Origin: Bimuria novae-zelandiae CBS 107.79
Taxonomy: Eukaryota; Ascomycota; Dothideomycetes; Pleosporales; Didymosphaeriaceae
NCBI GenBank assembly: GCA_010015655.1
Contig: ML976667.1
Span: 623,941-687,940 of the forward strand
Direction: 5' to 3'
DNA: 64,000 bases
The notes under the pieces were generated by a model. It was given only the letters and a program-made list of their open reading frames with translations, made no database searches and was not told where the DNA came from. Both the position numbers and the translations under genes were made by a program. Shown here one piece after another: positions 20,245 to 29,600 of this stretch; position 1 is the first letter of the stretch; every line of letters begins with the position of its first letter.

Positions 20245-22341
20245 AACAAGATACGCTCACGGCTGACGATGGGAAACAGTGGGAGGCACGTCGACGAGAA
20301 AACTCAGAGTTTTCTTCTCCTACAAGAACGTTGCACAAGGCAATATACGACAACGCCACGCGTGGCACAAGGCCAGCAGAACAAGGTAATACTCCACCAA
20401 TTAGGACAGAATCCCCATACTAAATCGATCAAACGTAGTCCCGAACAACCGAACGTTTGGCTCTAATAATGCGTTCGTTCGAAGCTCTGTTCGACCCACC
20501 ATGCCTGTTCGTTCGTTCGATCCAAAACACCAGAAAACGCCGTTCGGATCGATTGTTCGGATCGAACGTTCTGTTCGTTGGCAGCGCTGACTGTGGAGTT
20601 ACCATCTATGGACCGAGGTCCCAAGCCAAATGACATTGTCGATTTTTTCCATCGAACCCTAAGAGACTTTCTACAGGCACCAAAATTGCAGGCCCAACTA
20701 CTGTCATATCTTCCTTCGCACTTTGATGTTTTTGGCACTATTACTCGCATTCTTCTCGCGGAAGCGAAATATGCCAACGGCCCCCTGACAATTGAAGGTT
20801 TTCAGAGAGTTATGAGCTTTGGCAAACAAATTTCCAAAGACCACAAGAGCACGGCCTGGGAGTACCGCATCCTGGATCACATTGAGGATGTGTTCAATGC
20901 ACACGCAAGCAAGCTTCAAAGCGACGCCGCAGCTCATGACTTGCAAGACTCGATTCTCAAAGCTGCCGTTCATACTCAGTACTATGACTACGTACGGTAT
21001 CGACTGGTCGAAAAGCATTTCAGCGGCGATGTCACCAGCTTGCTCAAGCACTTCCTGCTTTGCCCGGAAGATTTGATTGGCCAAAGCCTGAATGGTTGTA
21101 GCATCAACACCATGGCTTCTGCGGCTTGCCATTGCATGGCAACCACCCCTACACGCCTACGCAGGCTGCATTTAGATTTGCTCTTGTTGCTCCTCGCACA
21201 AGGGGCAGATGTGAATGCAATGGTTCATGGGAAGCCGATCTGGTACCACTTCATTCAGCAGGCATACACAAACTACTGGGTGCTTTGTGAACCCAAATGG
21301 GTCCGTGTTCTCAGATTATTCGTTCGATTTGGAGCCACTGTCGCATCGCAACCGATGTTGTGGGCTCAGTGTTTCCACTCTAATTACAATACCGGCTTCT
21401 ACGATGACAGGTTCTTAAAACGGGCTCTGGAGACATTCCAAATCGTGTTTTCTGCCGGTCTCAAACCGTCCACGATCTTTCAGCAGCTCCTTGATACGTT
21501 CAAGTCGCGCTACGTCGAATATAGACTTCTGAGGCACTCTGTGATCCAATTTTGCTTTCGTTATGGTGCATATGTACGGCTGATGTTAAAGAGCAACGAT
21601 GGCAAGTCTTGGGTTCAGTATCTGAGCGAGCTCCTATGCACTTGCATAGACCCTGCCGACCCCTTCGAGGATTTCGAGATTATACTCAAGCACGGCCTCG
21701 ATCCCAACATGGACATGGATGGCAACTCAATCTGGGAAACGATATTGCGCGTTATACAGGGGGCCGCGGCGTGCACATATGCCTATCGCAGGGAGGTCTA
21801 GGGCAGAACGACACTCCATTTTCTTCGCTATGGAGCAGACCCTCGCAACGAAGTTCTGCATAGCCTCTTAGGGCGCGACAACGACGACACAACCATTTTT
21901 GGTACTTTAACGGCTTCGATCGAAGAGGCAGTCCGCAAAGAAACGGCTTTCGTGACGGCGCGGGATTCCATAGCGAGCAGGCCTGCAAGAAGATCTGCAC
22001 CACAGATGCCTGTAGCTTTGTTCCAGGGCCAGTCTGTTACAACGAAACGAATAGCAGAGAGTGGCACCGCACGAGCTAAGAGGCTTCGCCAACGTTGATT
22101 CAGCCTCCGATCGGCAAACTCTGTGAACAAATCGCCGCGCGTGAGGGTTGCTGCTGAGCGTCGTGGGTGAATTAGCAGGAGGATACACGCTACAAGCGCT
22201 CACGGATTCAGGCAGAATTTGAAGACTCCTTTACCATTCTTGCCAATATATGTATTCTGCCTGGCAAGGTGTTCCGACTACTATGTACATCGCACCTCCA
22301 TGCGACCGACCACTCCACACTATCTCAGCCCACTACCTACC

Positions 22342-22886
22342 CTAGTTGAAGCTAATATTACTCGCATCGCACGGAGATCGCGTTCCAGATACTGTCCTAG
22401 CATTCAGTTCCTTCACTCTGTATAACGTGGAGATGAAGATGCACTCGCAGGGGAAATCGTTCGGTGGCGCAGGCACATTCCCACCCGTCTTGCAGCTCGG
22501 GTACAGCAGGTTGAAAAAGTGATCCACACAGCCCTCCGTGCTCCACGGTGTTATTCCGGCGCACTGGTCACCGATGTAGAGCATTGACTGGGGGGAGAAG
22601 CCAGTGACGAGACCTATTGCTTTTTCAGCAACCAGCTCCACCGGCGGAAGCAAGGATGAACGTCATGTGCAAAGGACGAGTACGTAACTTTGTAGACACC
22701 TGGATAGGGAGCTGTGTCAGGCGTGCAGGATCCAACCTTGGAGCACGCTGCCTCGATCGTGCCCCTCGCGTATCCGGCGTCGGCAAAGGGGCCCTGGCAC
22801 GTGATGGGGTTATTCCAGCAGTCGCTCTGGGCGACGGAGCCAGTGACGCTGACGGCGAGGAGCCCGAGAGAGATTGAGACACGCAT
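22342..22886 (-). CDS. small secreted cysteine-rich protein (two frames)
   Basis: Minus-strand ATG 22886 opens a clear signal peptide (MRVSISLGLLAVSVTGSVAQ), followed by SDCWNNPITCQGPFADAGYA and GTIEAACSKVGSCTPDTAPY. The frame then runs into YSSFAHDVHPC and soon stops. The adjacent frame carries LPPVELVAEKAIGLVTGFSP, then GDQCAGITPWSTEGCVDHFF and LYPSCKTGGNVP, to TAG at 22342. Either a one-base frameshift near 22657 or a short intron with a weak GTTACG donor near 22697 and a GGAG acceptor joins them. A TATATAAA lies about 90 bp upstream. The family is not recognised. About ten cysteines and a signal peptide suggest an extracellular disulfide-bonded protein; an effector-like role would be speculation. 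Confidence 0.55.
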
Positions 22887-22973
22887 TGTTGCTGGAAGAG
22901 TTCTGGTTGATTCTGTAAAGTTTATCACTGTATCGTGGCCGTGACCTAACGTTGGCGCTCGTGTCATACAATT

Positions 22974-22981
22974 TTTATATA
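22974..22981 (-). promoter_or_regulatory. TATA-like element of the secreted-protein gene
   Basis: TATATAAA on the minus strand, 88-95 bases upstream of the ATG at 22886. It lies just outside the left end of the Fot1/pogo element. Confidence 0.4.
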
Positions 22982-23016
22982 AGAAATCCTTCAGTTGGAT
23001 CAAGCTAATCAAGATA

Positions 23017-24943
23017 AGTCGGGCACCCTAGTTTCCGACACCCCCCATTTTCCGACACCCCGCCAAATTTCGCCGCTGCCACCACTCTACGTTGCGAATG
23101 TGCTCACAGCTTTATCAAATAATTTTAAAAAAGCATTAAAAAAATCGTATTTAAAGGATTTTAATTACTTTCTTTATCTACACTTAAATTACGATTAAGA
23201 TACTATCGTGTTAGTTATTAATTCCGTGCTAAACGTTATACTAATAATTACTCTACTTCCTTTTTAAAGCTACTCTCTTCTTTTATAATAATAACCCCTT
23301 GCTCTACGCTTCTCACCTTGCGAATACGTTAAGTAGGCTCTTAATTAGTTTAAGAGAGAACTTTTACAAGACTTATAAAGAAATTATTTAGATTAGTTAT
23401 AACTTTATAGTATTTTAGTAGGTTAGCTTGCTCTACCTGCTTACGTAAGGAAGTAATCTTACGGTCTTGTATAGTAACTATTATTAAGGTATAGTTAAAT
23501 GCTATAGTAGTAAGCCGAACGCATTATCGTGTAGTTAGTAAAAAGTTCTTTTTAGAAAATAGCTTTACAACATCGCTGCCGCGTTTTGGCGTCCTAATAT
23601 CTATAGTAGAAGGGGGTGGTGTTAACAGCTATTCGCGCACTACTACCTAGCAAGAACCTAAGGGCTTTCTTACGCTCTTAGGGTATAAGCCTATTACCTT
23701 CCACCTAGATTAGATACACTGCTCTCGAAGGCCGATTTTACGTGCTTTTGCATAAAATTCGAGAAACTTAGCTTTCTTAAGCTTTGTTTTATCTGTCCAA
23801 GCTATATATTTGCTAATAAAGCGCCGATACGCCGCCTTTAGACTTAAGAAACAGCCTAAATCTAAAGGCTAGAGTAGATATGAAGTATAAACAGGGAAAA
23901 AGAGTAAGTAAACATTATTTAAGTAATATATAGTTATAAATTCGTCTAAAGTATAACTACTATAGCTATTAACAATAAGTAACCGTGCCTTAGAGGGATT
24001 ATTAGGCTTAGTCTGTGGCAAAAACACCTTTTCTAGCCACTTAACAGCGATGTTATTACTTATCCATATATTTTGCGAAAAGGTAACATGCTAGCCTAAG
24101 TTCTAAGCTAAAAACTCCTTCTTAAACCACTGCTCCTAGATACTCTTAGCCTTAAAGATAATAAAGGGGTCTAGAGCGACGCCAAGCGTAGAGATATACT
24201 CTACTATAGAGGTCTAAGTATAGGTATTTATTATCTTAATTAGTACGGCGTTTAGGCTCTCCTGCGAGGAGCCTATAATAAGCCTATTAATGCCCTAGCC
24301 CTCTATAATACCGCCCTTATTAGCATTATACCTGCGCTAGGGGGGAATCTAGCTTACTATTTCGTATAGGTTAAACAAGTGCCTAATATTTTCTAGAGTA
24401 GCCTTATTTACGCGTTTCTAGCTAGTCTAATAACTTAACTTTAACTTAATAGCTAGGTAGTATTATATAAAATAACTAGTCTACTTCTTCCCTAGGTTTT
24501 TATAGTTACCTTATTACTTAAAAATAATAATTATAATAGCCTATACTTGCGCGTGCGTTAGCGTATAACTAAGGGCCTCTTATTAAAGAATTTATTTCTC
24601 TAAAAGCTTTTCTTAAATAGTTATAAGCTATTATTCACCGTCGTAAGCGTACTAATAGGGTTAGGCACTATTAAAGTGGCCACGAAGAGTGTTACGTAGG
24701 ACCTTATATTAGGTAGTAGTAGTAGCTAAAGCGACCCTAAATTTAAAGTCTATAAGTGTATTCTAGACATCTTCTTCTATATATCTAGCTATTTAAAGGT
24801 AGCGAAAATAGTGCAAAAAATATTTTTAAAATTAGTAAAGAATTAAGTTATTTAAAGTTAATATTTAGTCGTGGTGCATGGTGGGGGGCGAGGTTGCGGG
24901 GCTGTCGGAAACTATGGGGTGTCGGAAACAAGGGTGCCCGACT
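23017..24943 (-). mobile_element. RIP-degraded Fot1/pogo-type DNA transposon, 1927 bp
   Basis: The ends are inverted repeats beginning AGTCGGGCACCCT, flanked on each side by TA (23015-23016 and 24944-24945), the target duplication of Tc1/mariner-pogo elements. Each end also holds two copies of a (T)TTCCGACA motif. The interior is very AT-rich and full of stops. Read on the minus strand near 23835-23990, it still shows transposase motifs: LLIVNSYSSYTLDEF, where the family has a DGHGSH-type core, and FPVYTSYLL, stop, PLDLGCF, where the family has PPHTSHLLQPLDVG. The changes Asp to Asn, His to Tyr and Gln to stop are all G:C to A:T transitions, as RIP makes. The family consensus is from memory. 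The copy is dead. Confidence 0.88.
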
Positions 24944-25096
24944 TAATGGCCATGTCATACACAGAGAACACGATGGAAATCGAAAACCTCCGCTCGCGAC
25001 CCTGTAGAAGCCTATTCCGCTAGTAGGTCTTCATGATGCTTATTATTTTCGCTTACAATCCTGCTACTCGGATCAGTTCAGCGCGAAAATGAGGCC

Positions 25097-25257
25097 CAGC
25101 GCGGCCAACGGACCGTACTCTTGGCGGACGGCTCGTGGTTCCGTACCGTGCACAGTTCACTTGACAGTCTTTAAGAGAGAAAAAGACCAGTATGTGGTAC
25201 GTGCACGGTACGGAACCACGAGCCGTACGCCAAGAGTACGGTTCGTTGGCAGCGCTG
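25097..25257. mobile_element. 161-bp foldback MITE of the hAT-like family
   Basis: Two 57-bp arms (25097-25153 and 25201-25257) are inverted copies with three mismatches around a 47-bp centre. The outer ends (CAGCGC.GCCAACG.A and its inverse) match the ends of the 858-bp element at 19732-20589. The flanks are ATGAGGCC (25089-25096) and ATGAGGTC (25258-25265), an 8-bp target duplication with one transition. There is no coding capacity. It is a MITE presumably moved by the same transposase as the larger element. Confidence 0.88.
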
Positions 25258-26162
25258 ATGAGGTCGTAGGATGGTCAGCGTTTTGGCCGCTAGGCACGTA
25301 TGAGGAAATAGGTAGGCATCGATTTTCGAATCGGTCAACGCCTTGTTATCTAATCGGTGCTCAAGGATTCATGCTAGCTCCGAATTTGGGAAGAGTTTAC
25401 CACACAAACGTACAGTAACGTTACATTACTAGTGAAGTCGGGCTAAACAGCTTTTCTTCATTGCGTATACATACAACTGAGTTCCCTCACTGCGTCAACA
25501 CGTCTGGATTTCCTTCCAGGCGTAGTTCTTATTTATTTAATAAAAGTGAAGTCAGGCCAGTGCAGTTCGTTGGAAGCGGATTATTATTCCTAGCAGCATG
25601 AGCGAGCCTTGTGCAGTGCTTACCGAGGTAGTGTCACCGTGAAAAGCGTATGGAGTTAACAGCTTTGCGGTGGTCCGGGGGGTCGACTATCAGCCTCACA
25701 GGAATTTCTTCTATAGTCTTCCCGGTGGAGAAGTCGACTGCTAAACAACATTCCAATCGCTATCACGGTACCTACAGGGTTAGTATAAACAAAACAACAA
25801 GAGATCCGAACTCGAAGCTCAACAGCTTCCCGTACCAGCTCTTCCCCGGTCCTCAAGAGCCAGTGTCAAACACACACTCTTCACGCGCGCTCGAAAGTCA
25901 GATGTGAACTCGCAACGCCGCCCACACATTGACGCGCGCAAACGCGCTCTATACAACGCCGTAAATTCACTCAACCAGACACGTCAGCCGCATCCTCCGC
26001 TCTTCAATCCACGCCCTTCCCCATCAATCACGGCCCCCATACCTCCCACCATATAACCCACTTTCCCCATCCCCTCCCCATCCCTCCATCGAACTCTTAC
26101 CACACCAGTCCTTCGTCGAACAGCCTCGCACGACACCAGCTCCCACCCACAGCTTCTCCGTC
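25258..26162. other. intergenic, nothing recognised
   Basis: Several short frames without motifs. Two similar bits (GTGAAGTCGGGC near 25433 and GTGAAGTCAGGC near 25547) are too short to interpret. The last 150 bases, CT-rich with CATATAA near 26050, are probably the promoter and leader of the next gene. Confidence 0.4.
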
Positions 26163-26435
26163 ATGCCAACGCTCTACTCACGGAAAAAAGCGGCCATGAA
26201 CGCCTACCTCGCAGCCGACGCGGTGGTCAGGAAGGAACAACGTGACCTTGATGAACATGTGAAAAGCGGAGGCTTCGCGCGCGATCAGGAACAACTATCG
26301 CGCGACGCTGCCGAGGACAAAAGGGAGAGGGAAGCCTACCAGGCGGTAAAAGGGGAAGAAATAGCTGAATACCAGGGCAGATGGGGGATAGATGCACGGG
26401 ATTGCGTGGAGCTTTATTCTGCGCGCCATAGCTAG
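26163..26435 (+). CDS. small charged protein, 90 residues, unknown
   Basis: A single-exon frame from ATG 26163 (MPTLYSRKKAAMNAYLAADA) to TAG 26435. It is rich in Arg, Lys, Glu, Asp and Ala, probably helical, with no signal peptide or membrane segment. A CT-rich leader and a TATA-like sequence 110 bases upstream support transcription. It is convergent with the large CPS1/DIP2 gene, whose 3' end is about 210 bp away. The family is not recognised. Confidence 0.5.
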   Translation: MPTLYSRKKAAMNAYLAADAVVRKEQRDLDEHVKSGGFARDQEQLSRDAAEDKREREAYQAVKGEEIAEYQGRWGIDARDCVELYSARHS

Positions 26436-26646
26436 ACCGAAATATCGGCCTTAAAGCGTTCCTTGTCCTACGTTATGCCGTAGCTTAGAGAAGCCGCAAA
26501 GGTGCCAAAATTCATGACATGTAGGCACCCATCTCACTGCAAACCCCATCTCACAAATGCGCTCAAATTACACAAACCATGCATTTCCCTTCCAAACCGC
26601 TCAAAAGCAGAAATTTTTACATACATACATACGCTACGGGAAGTCG

Positions 26647-29600
26647 TTAATTTAACCTCGCAATACTATCCGGCCCCGAGCCCGCAAAGTTCATCATCAT
26701 AGCCGCCTCCTGCTTCCACTCGGCCTCGCTCTCGCTGCTCATCGAGTCGCGACTTGCGTTCGCGACGCGCAGCCCGCCTCTTTGCTCCTGCGGCTCGTCG
26801 TGCTCGCTAGCGCCGAGCGGCCAATTGAACTGTGACCCTGGTTCGTCGCGAGTGTGGTACTGTAGCGGCTGGTACGCTTCCTGCTGGTCTTGGTGTTGGT
26901 CTTGTTGCTGCACGTATTTCAGGTACGGCTTGTTTGCGTAAGACGGCTCTGGAGGGGTTTCCGAGTGCAGCCCCGGACGTAGGATGTTTGGGAGCGGCGC
27001 GGTGGATAACCCCGTTGCGCCATACTGCGTGTGGTTCGGACCGTACTGATCGCTGGGCGAGTCAAACACGCCCGCTGCATCGACGGGAGAATAGTGCGTT
27101 GCGGCGCCATTGTCTTGTCGCAAGAAGTCCGGGTTCGGATTTTGAAGGTCGGTGGGTGTGCGGTCGTCGCCGCGCATCTCTTTGATGCTGCCGGAGCCAA
27201 GCTCGGGGATGGATTCGGGGTACGACGAGGCCGGCATCTCGGATACGCCCAGTGGCAAGGGCGAGCCGAAACTCATTTGTCGCTGATGCTGCTGTTGTTG
27301 CGGGGGTAGTTCTTGTGCCATACCGCCGGTCTGCAGCTGCAGATTGTTCATCGCCGCGGTCATCCCCAGTGTGGAACTTGCACGCATACTACCCTTGACA
27401 CTCCCTGGACCCCCGCTCATACTGTGTCTGAAAGTGCTGGTGCTAGCTCTCCCCGGTGCCTCTTGGTAGATGTTCTCCATGCCGCCGTCGCGGATGCTGT
27501 ACTGCGCAATCGTGCGCATCTTGCGGGTGACCCAACCCGCGAGGATCTTGCCACGCTGCTTTTCGCCAAGACGCGAGCGATGGAAGTCGCCTTTGATAAC
27601 GAAGGCGACGATGTCAATAACCAGCTGGTGCTCATTGAGGATTGCATTGACGATGACAGGAACCATGGAGGCGAGGAAGTTGCGACGGAAGATTTCGACA
27701 ACGATGACGACGAGGCCACCAGCTTGGAAGACGGCACTTTTGTCCGCATTAGTATCGCAACCCGAAAATGAAGAGGTTCTACCACTTACCTGCCCCCGGG
27801 AACGATGTTCCGATGGCATCGTTCTACCGAGGATTCAATGTCCATCGAGAAATGGTTCAGACCATTGACCTCAAATGTGTCGCCAATGCTTCCGAGCACG
27901 AACAAGACTTGCATGTCCACTGGGGCGCCACCAGGACCAATGGGTCTTGTGACATTATGCAAGAAGCCCAGATCACCTGTCCGGACATATCTCACATTCG
28001 GATCTCCGTCGACGGTCCGACCATTGAATCTCTCCGCATCGAGACGCTCTTTGGACATGTAGAAGCTGTGCGCGTTCGCTTCGGACTGGACCCAGATTTC
28101 TCCATACTCGCCCACAAGTGAGAGCATGTTGGTTTCGGGGTTGACAATGGAGATTTGCGTGCTGACAGGGACCATGCCGGAGTCCTGGACGAAGAGGGCA
28201 TGCGGTTCCGTGTCGGGGTCGACAGGCATCACGAGACCGCGGCGCAGGGCATTCATGTCGAGGTGCAAATCGATCGGCTCAATGCACATGTATGACCGAG
28301 AAGCGACCATGGGATTGAGGACATGCGAGTACACTGTGTTGATGGCTGTCCTGTCTAGGCTTGCAGGGGCGAAATGCGTTCGTACTCGTTGATCTGCACT
28401 TGATTAGCAGAGTACGCAATGCTCCCAAGGGTTTACCTACAGACGTCGACACGAGGCCGCGTGTCGGTGGCGATCATCAAGTTCTTGAGTTCGTGCAAAG
28501 CCATAGTCTTGCCGGCGCCGTGTGCCATAGCGTGATCGAGCATCTGGCTCGTTGCATACGCGTCCTTGATCTTGTATCTTGAAAGCGTCTGGAAGAGGAT
28601 GTTCGGGTTCTGCGCAAAGTCCACAGGTGAGACAAGGTAGGTAGGTGATGCCAGAAAGATGCCCATGATGCAGGTATGAATGAAACCGAGTCCGATTGTA
28701 CTGCGGACGCAACCCAGAACAGGTCGCGTACTTGTCATCTGGCAAGTCTCTTTCTGAACCTTGCCTAGAGCCATAATGGTGCTGTGACCGAGCTGTACTG
28801 CTATCCGTCTTTGATCTGGTGTCCAAAAGGTCCAGACTAGAACCGGATATCCTGACTGAACCCATGCTGGCCTGATCGTCAAGCCGAGGTCACGGCAACC
28901 ACTAGATTGTTTCGAAGGTTTTGTCGTGTTGTAGATGTTGGGTAGATTGACCTTGAGAATGACTGCAGATTGCTTCAAATGCTGTGAGACTTGCTTTACC
29001 TTGAGTAGATGATCCACGTCACTGTTGACAATGATGGCCTTGATCTTGAAGTCTGCTATGATGTGTAACAAAGCGGGTGCATCCTCGTTCAGCCGGTTTT
29101 GGTCCACAGGTGCCATAGGAATGGCGACTGCGCCAAGCACGAAACAGGCGTGGACGGCGTAGACAAATTCTTCCGAGTGGGTGTACATGAGCAGCACATG
29201 GTCACCAGCGGTGATTTTGACCTTGTTCTTGAGGTATATCGCGACGGCGGCTACCTTTTGGTCGAATTTCTTCCAGTTCACACCCTTGCCTTCTTTCCCT
29301 CTCCCATCGATGGTGCAATACGCGAGCTCTTCGGCCTGCCGCGATACACGCCATTGCATCAGATCGTGAATGTTCGAGAACTGGTTCAGCGGTGTTGATG
29401 TTCGGTCGTCGATGACTACTTCGCGGTGATCGACGCCGGAATATTGCTTGTCCTGCAGCATCAAATAGTTCTGACGCACCATAGAAGCCTGCGGCGACCA
29501 TATGCCTCCGGCAGGATCATCGCCAAGGGCAATGTTCTGAACGGCTCTCTCCACGCCGAACTGGACGTGGACGCAAGGTAATGAACCGTTGTCAAACTCT

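Larger units (their letters stand above)
19732..20589. mobile_element. hAT-like non-autonomous transposon, 858 bp, in the NLR gene
   Basis: The element starts CAGCGCTGCCAACGAA and ends with the exact inverse, TTCGTTGGCAGCGCTG. It is flanked on both sides by ACTGTGGA (19724-19731 and 20590-20597), an 8-bp target-site duplication. Eight-base duplications and CAG...CTG termini are typical of the hAT superfamily. Both ends are crowded with GTTCG/CGAAC motifs (about a dozen in the first 150 bp), which resemble subterminal transposase-binding repeats. Inside, a 97-codon minus-strand frame (20244-19951) may be the 5' end of a deleted transposase. Removing the element plus one duplication (866 bp) rejoins the NLR reading frame exactly. 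The element is too short for a full transposase. Confidence 0.88.
17800..22098 (+). pseudogene. NACHT-domain NLR (STAND NTPase) pseudogene, split by a hAT-like element
   Basis: Start at ATG 17800 (MVLEALAAISLVWLLFV), then a frame slip in the A-run 17853-17858 into KTHEIHESASAKTSENIELE. A 57-nt intron (18214-18270) follows. The next exon ends FEWIFKT with TAA at 18584-18586, and the same frame continues with FSEWLRTGSGIFWVAGKPGS. The Walker A motif GKPGSGKST lies near 18668-18696, and a Walker B-like FYFHIDGLDEF near 19005-19035. NACHT-like sequence runs to SNTV, where an 858-bp element is inserted. Coding resumes with VELPSMDRGPKPNDIVDFFH, then HRTLRDFL, typical of fungal NLRs, and a long helical C-terminal part. 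TAG at 21799-21801 interrupts it, but the frame runs on (FLRYGADPRNEVLHSLLG) to 22096-22098. Fungal NLRs act in non-self recognition and regulated cell death; this copy is inactive as sequenced. Confidence 0.85.

Noticed and set aside
19732..20589. The inserted element as an intron of the NLR gene
   Set aside because: Terminal inverted repeats and an 8-bp duplication identify a transposon. The splice pairs I tried (GTGGAC or GTGCTT donor to the GGCAG acceptor) leave the wrong frame.
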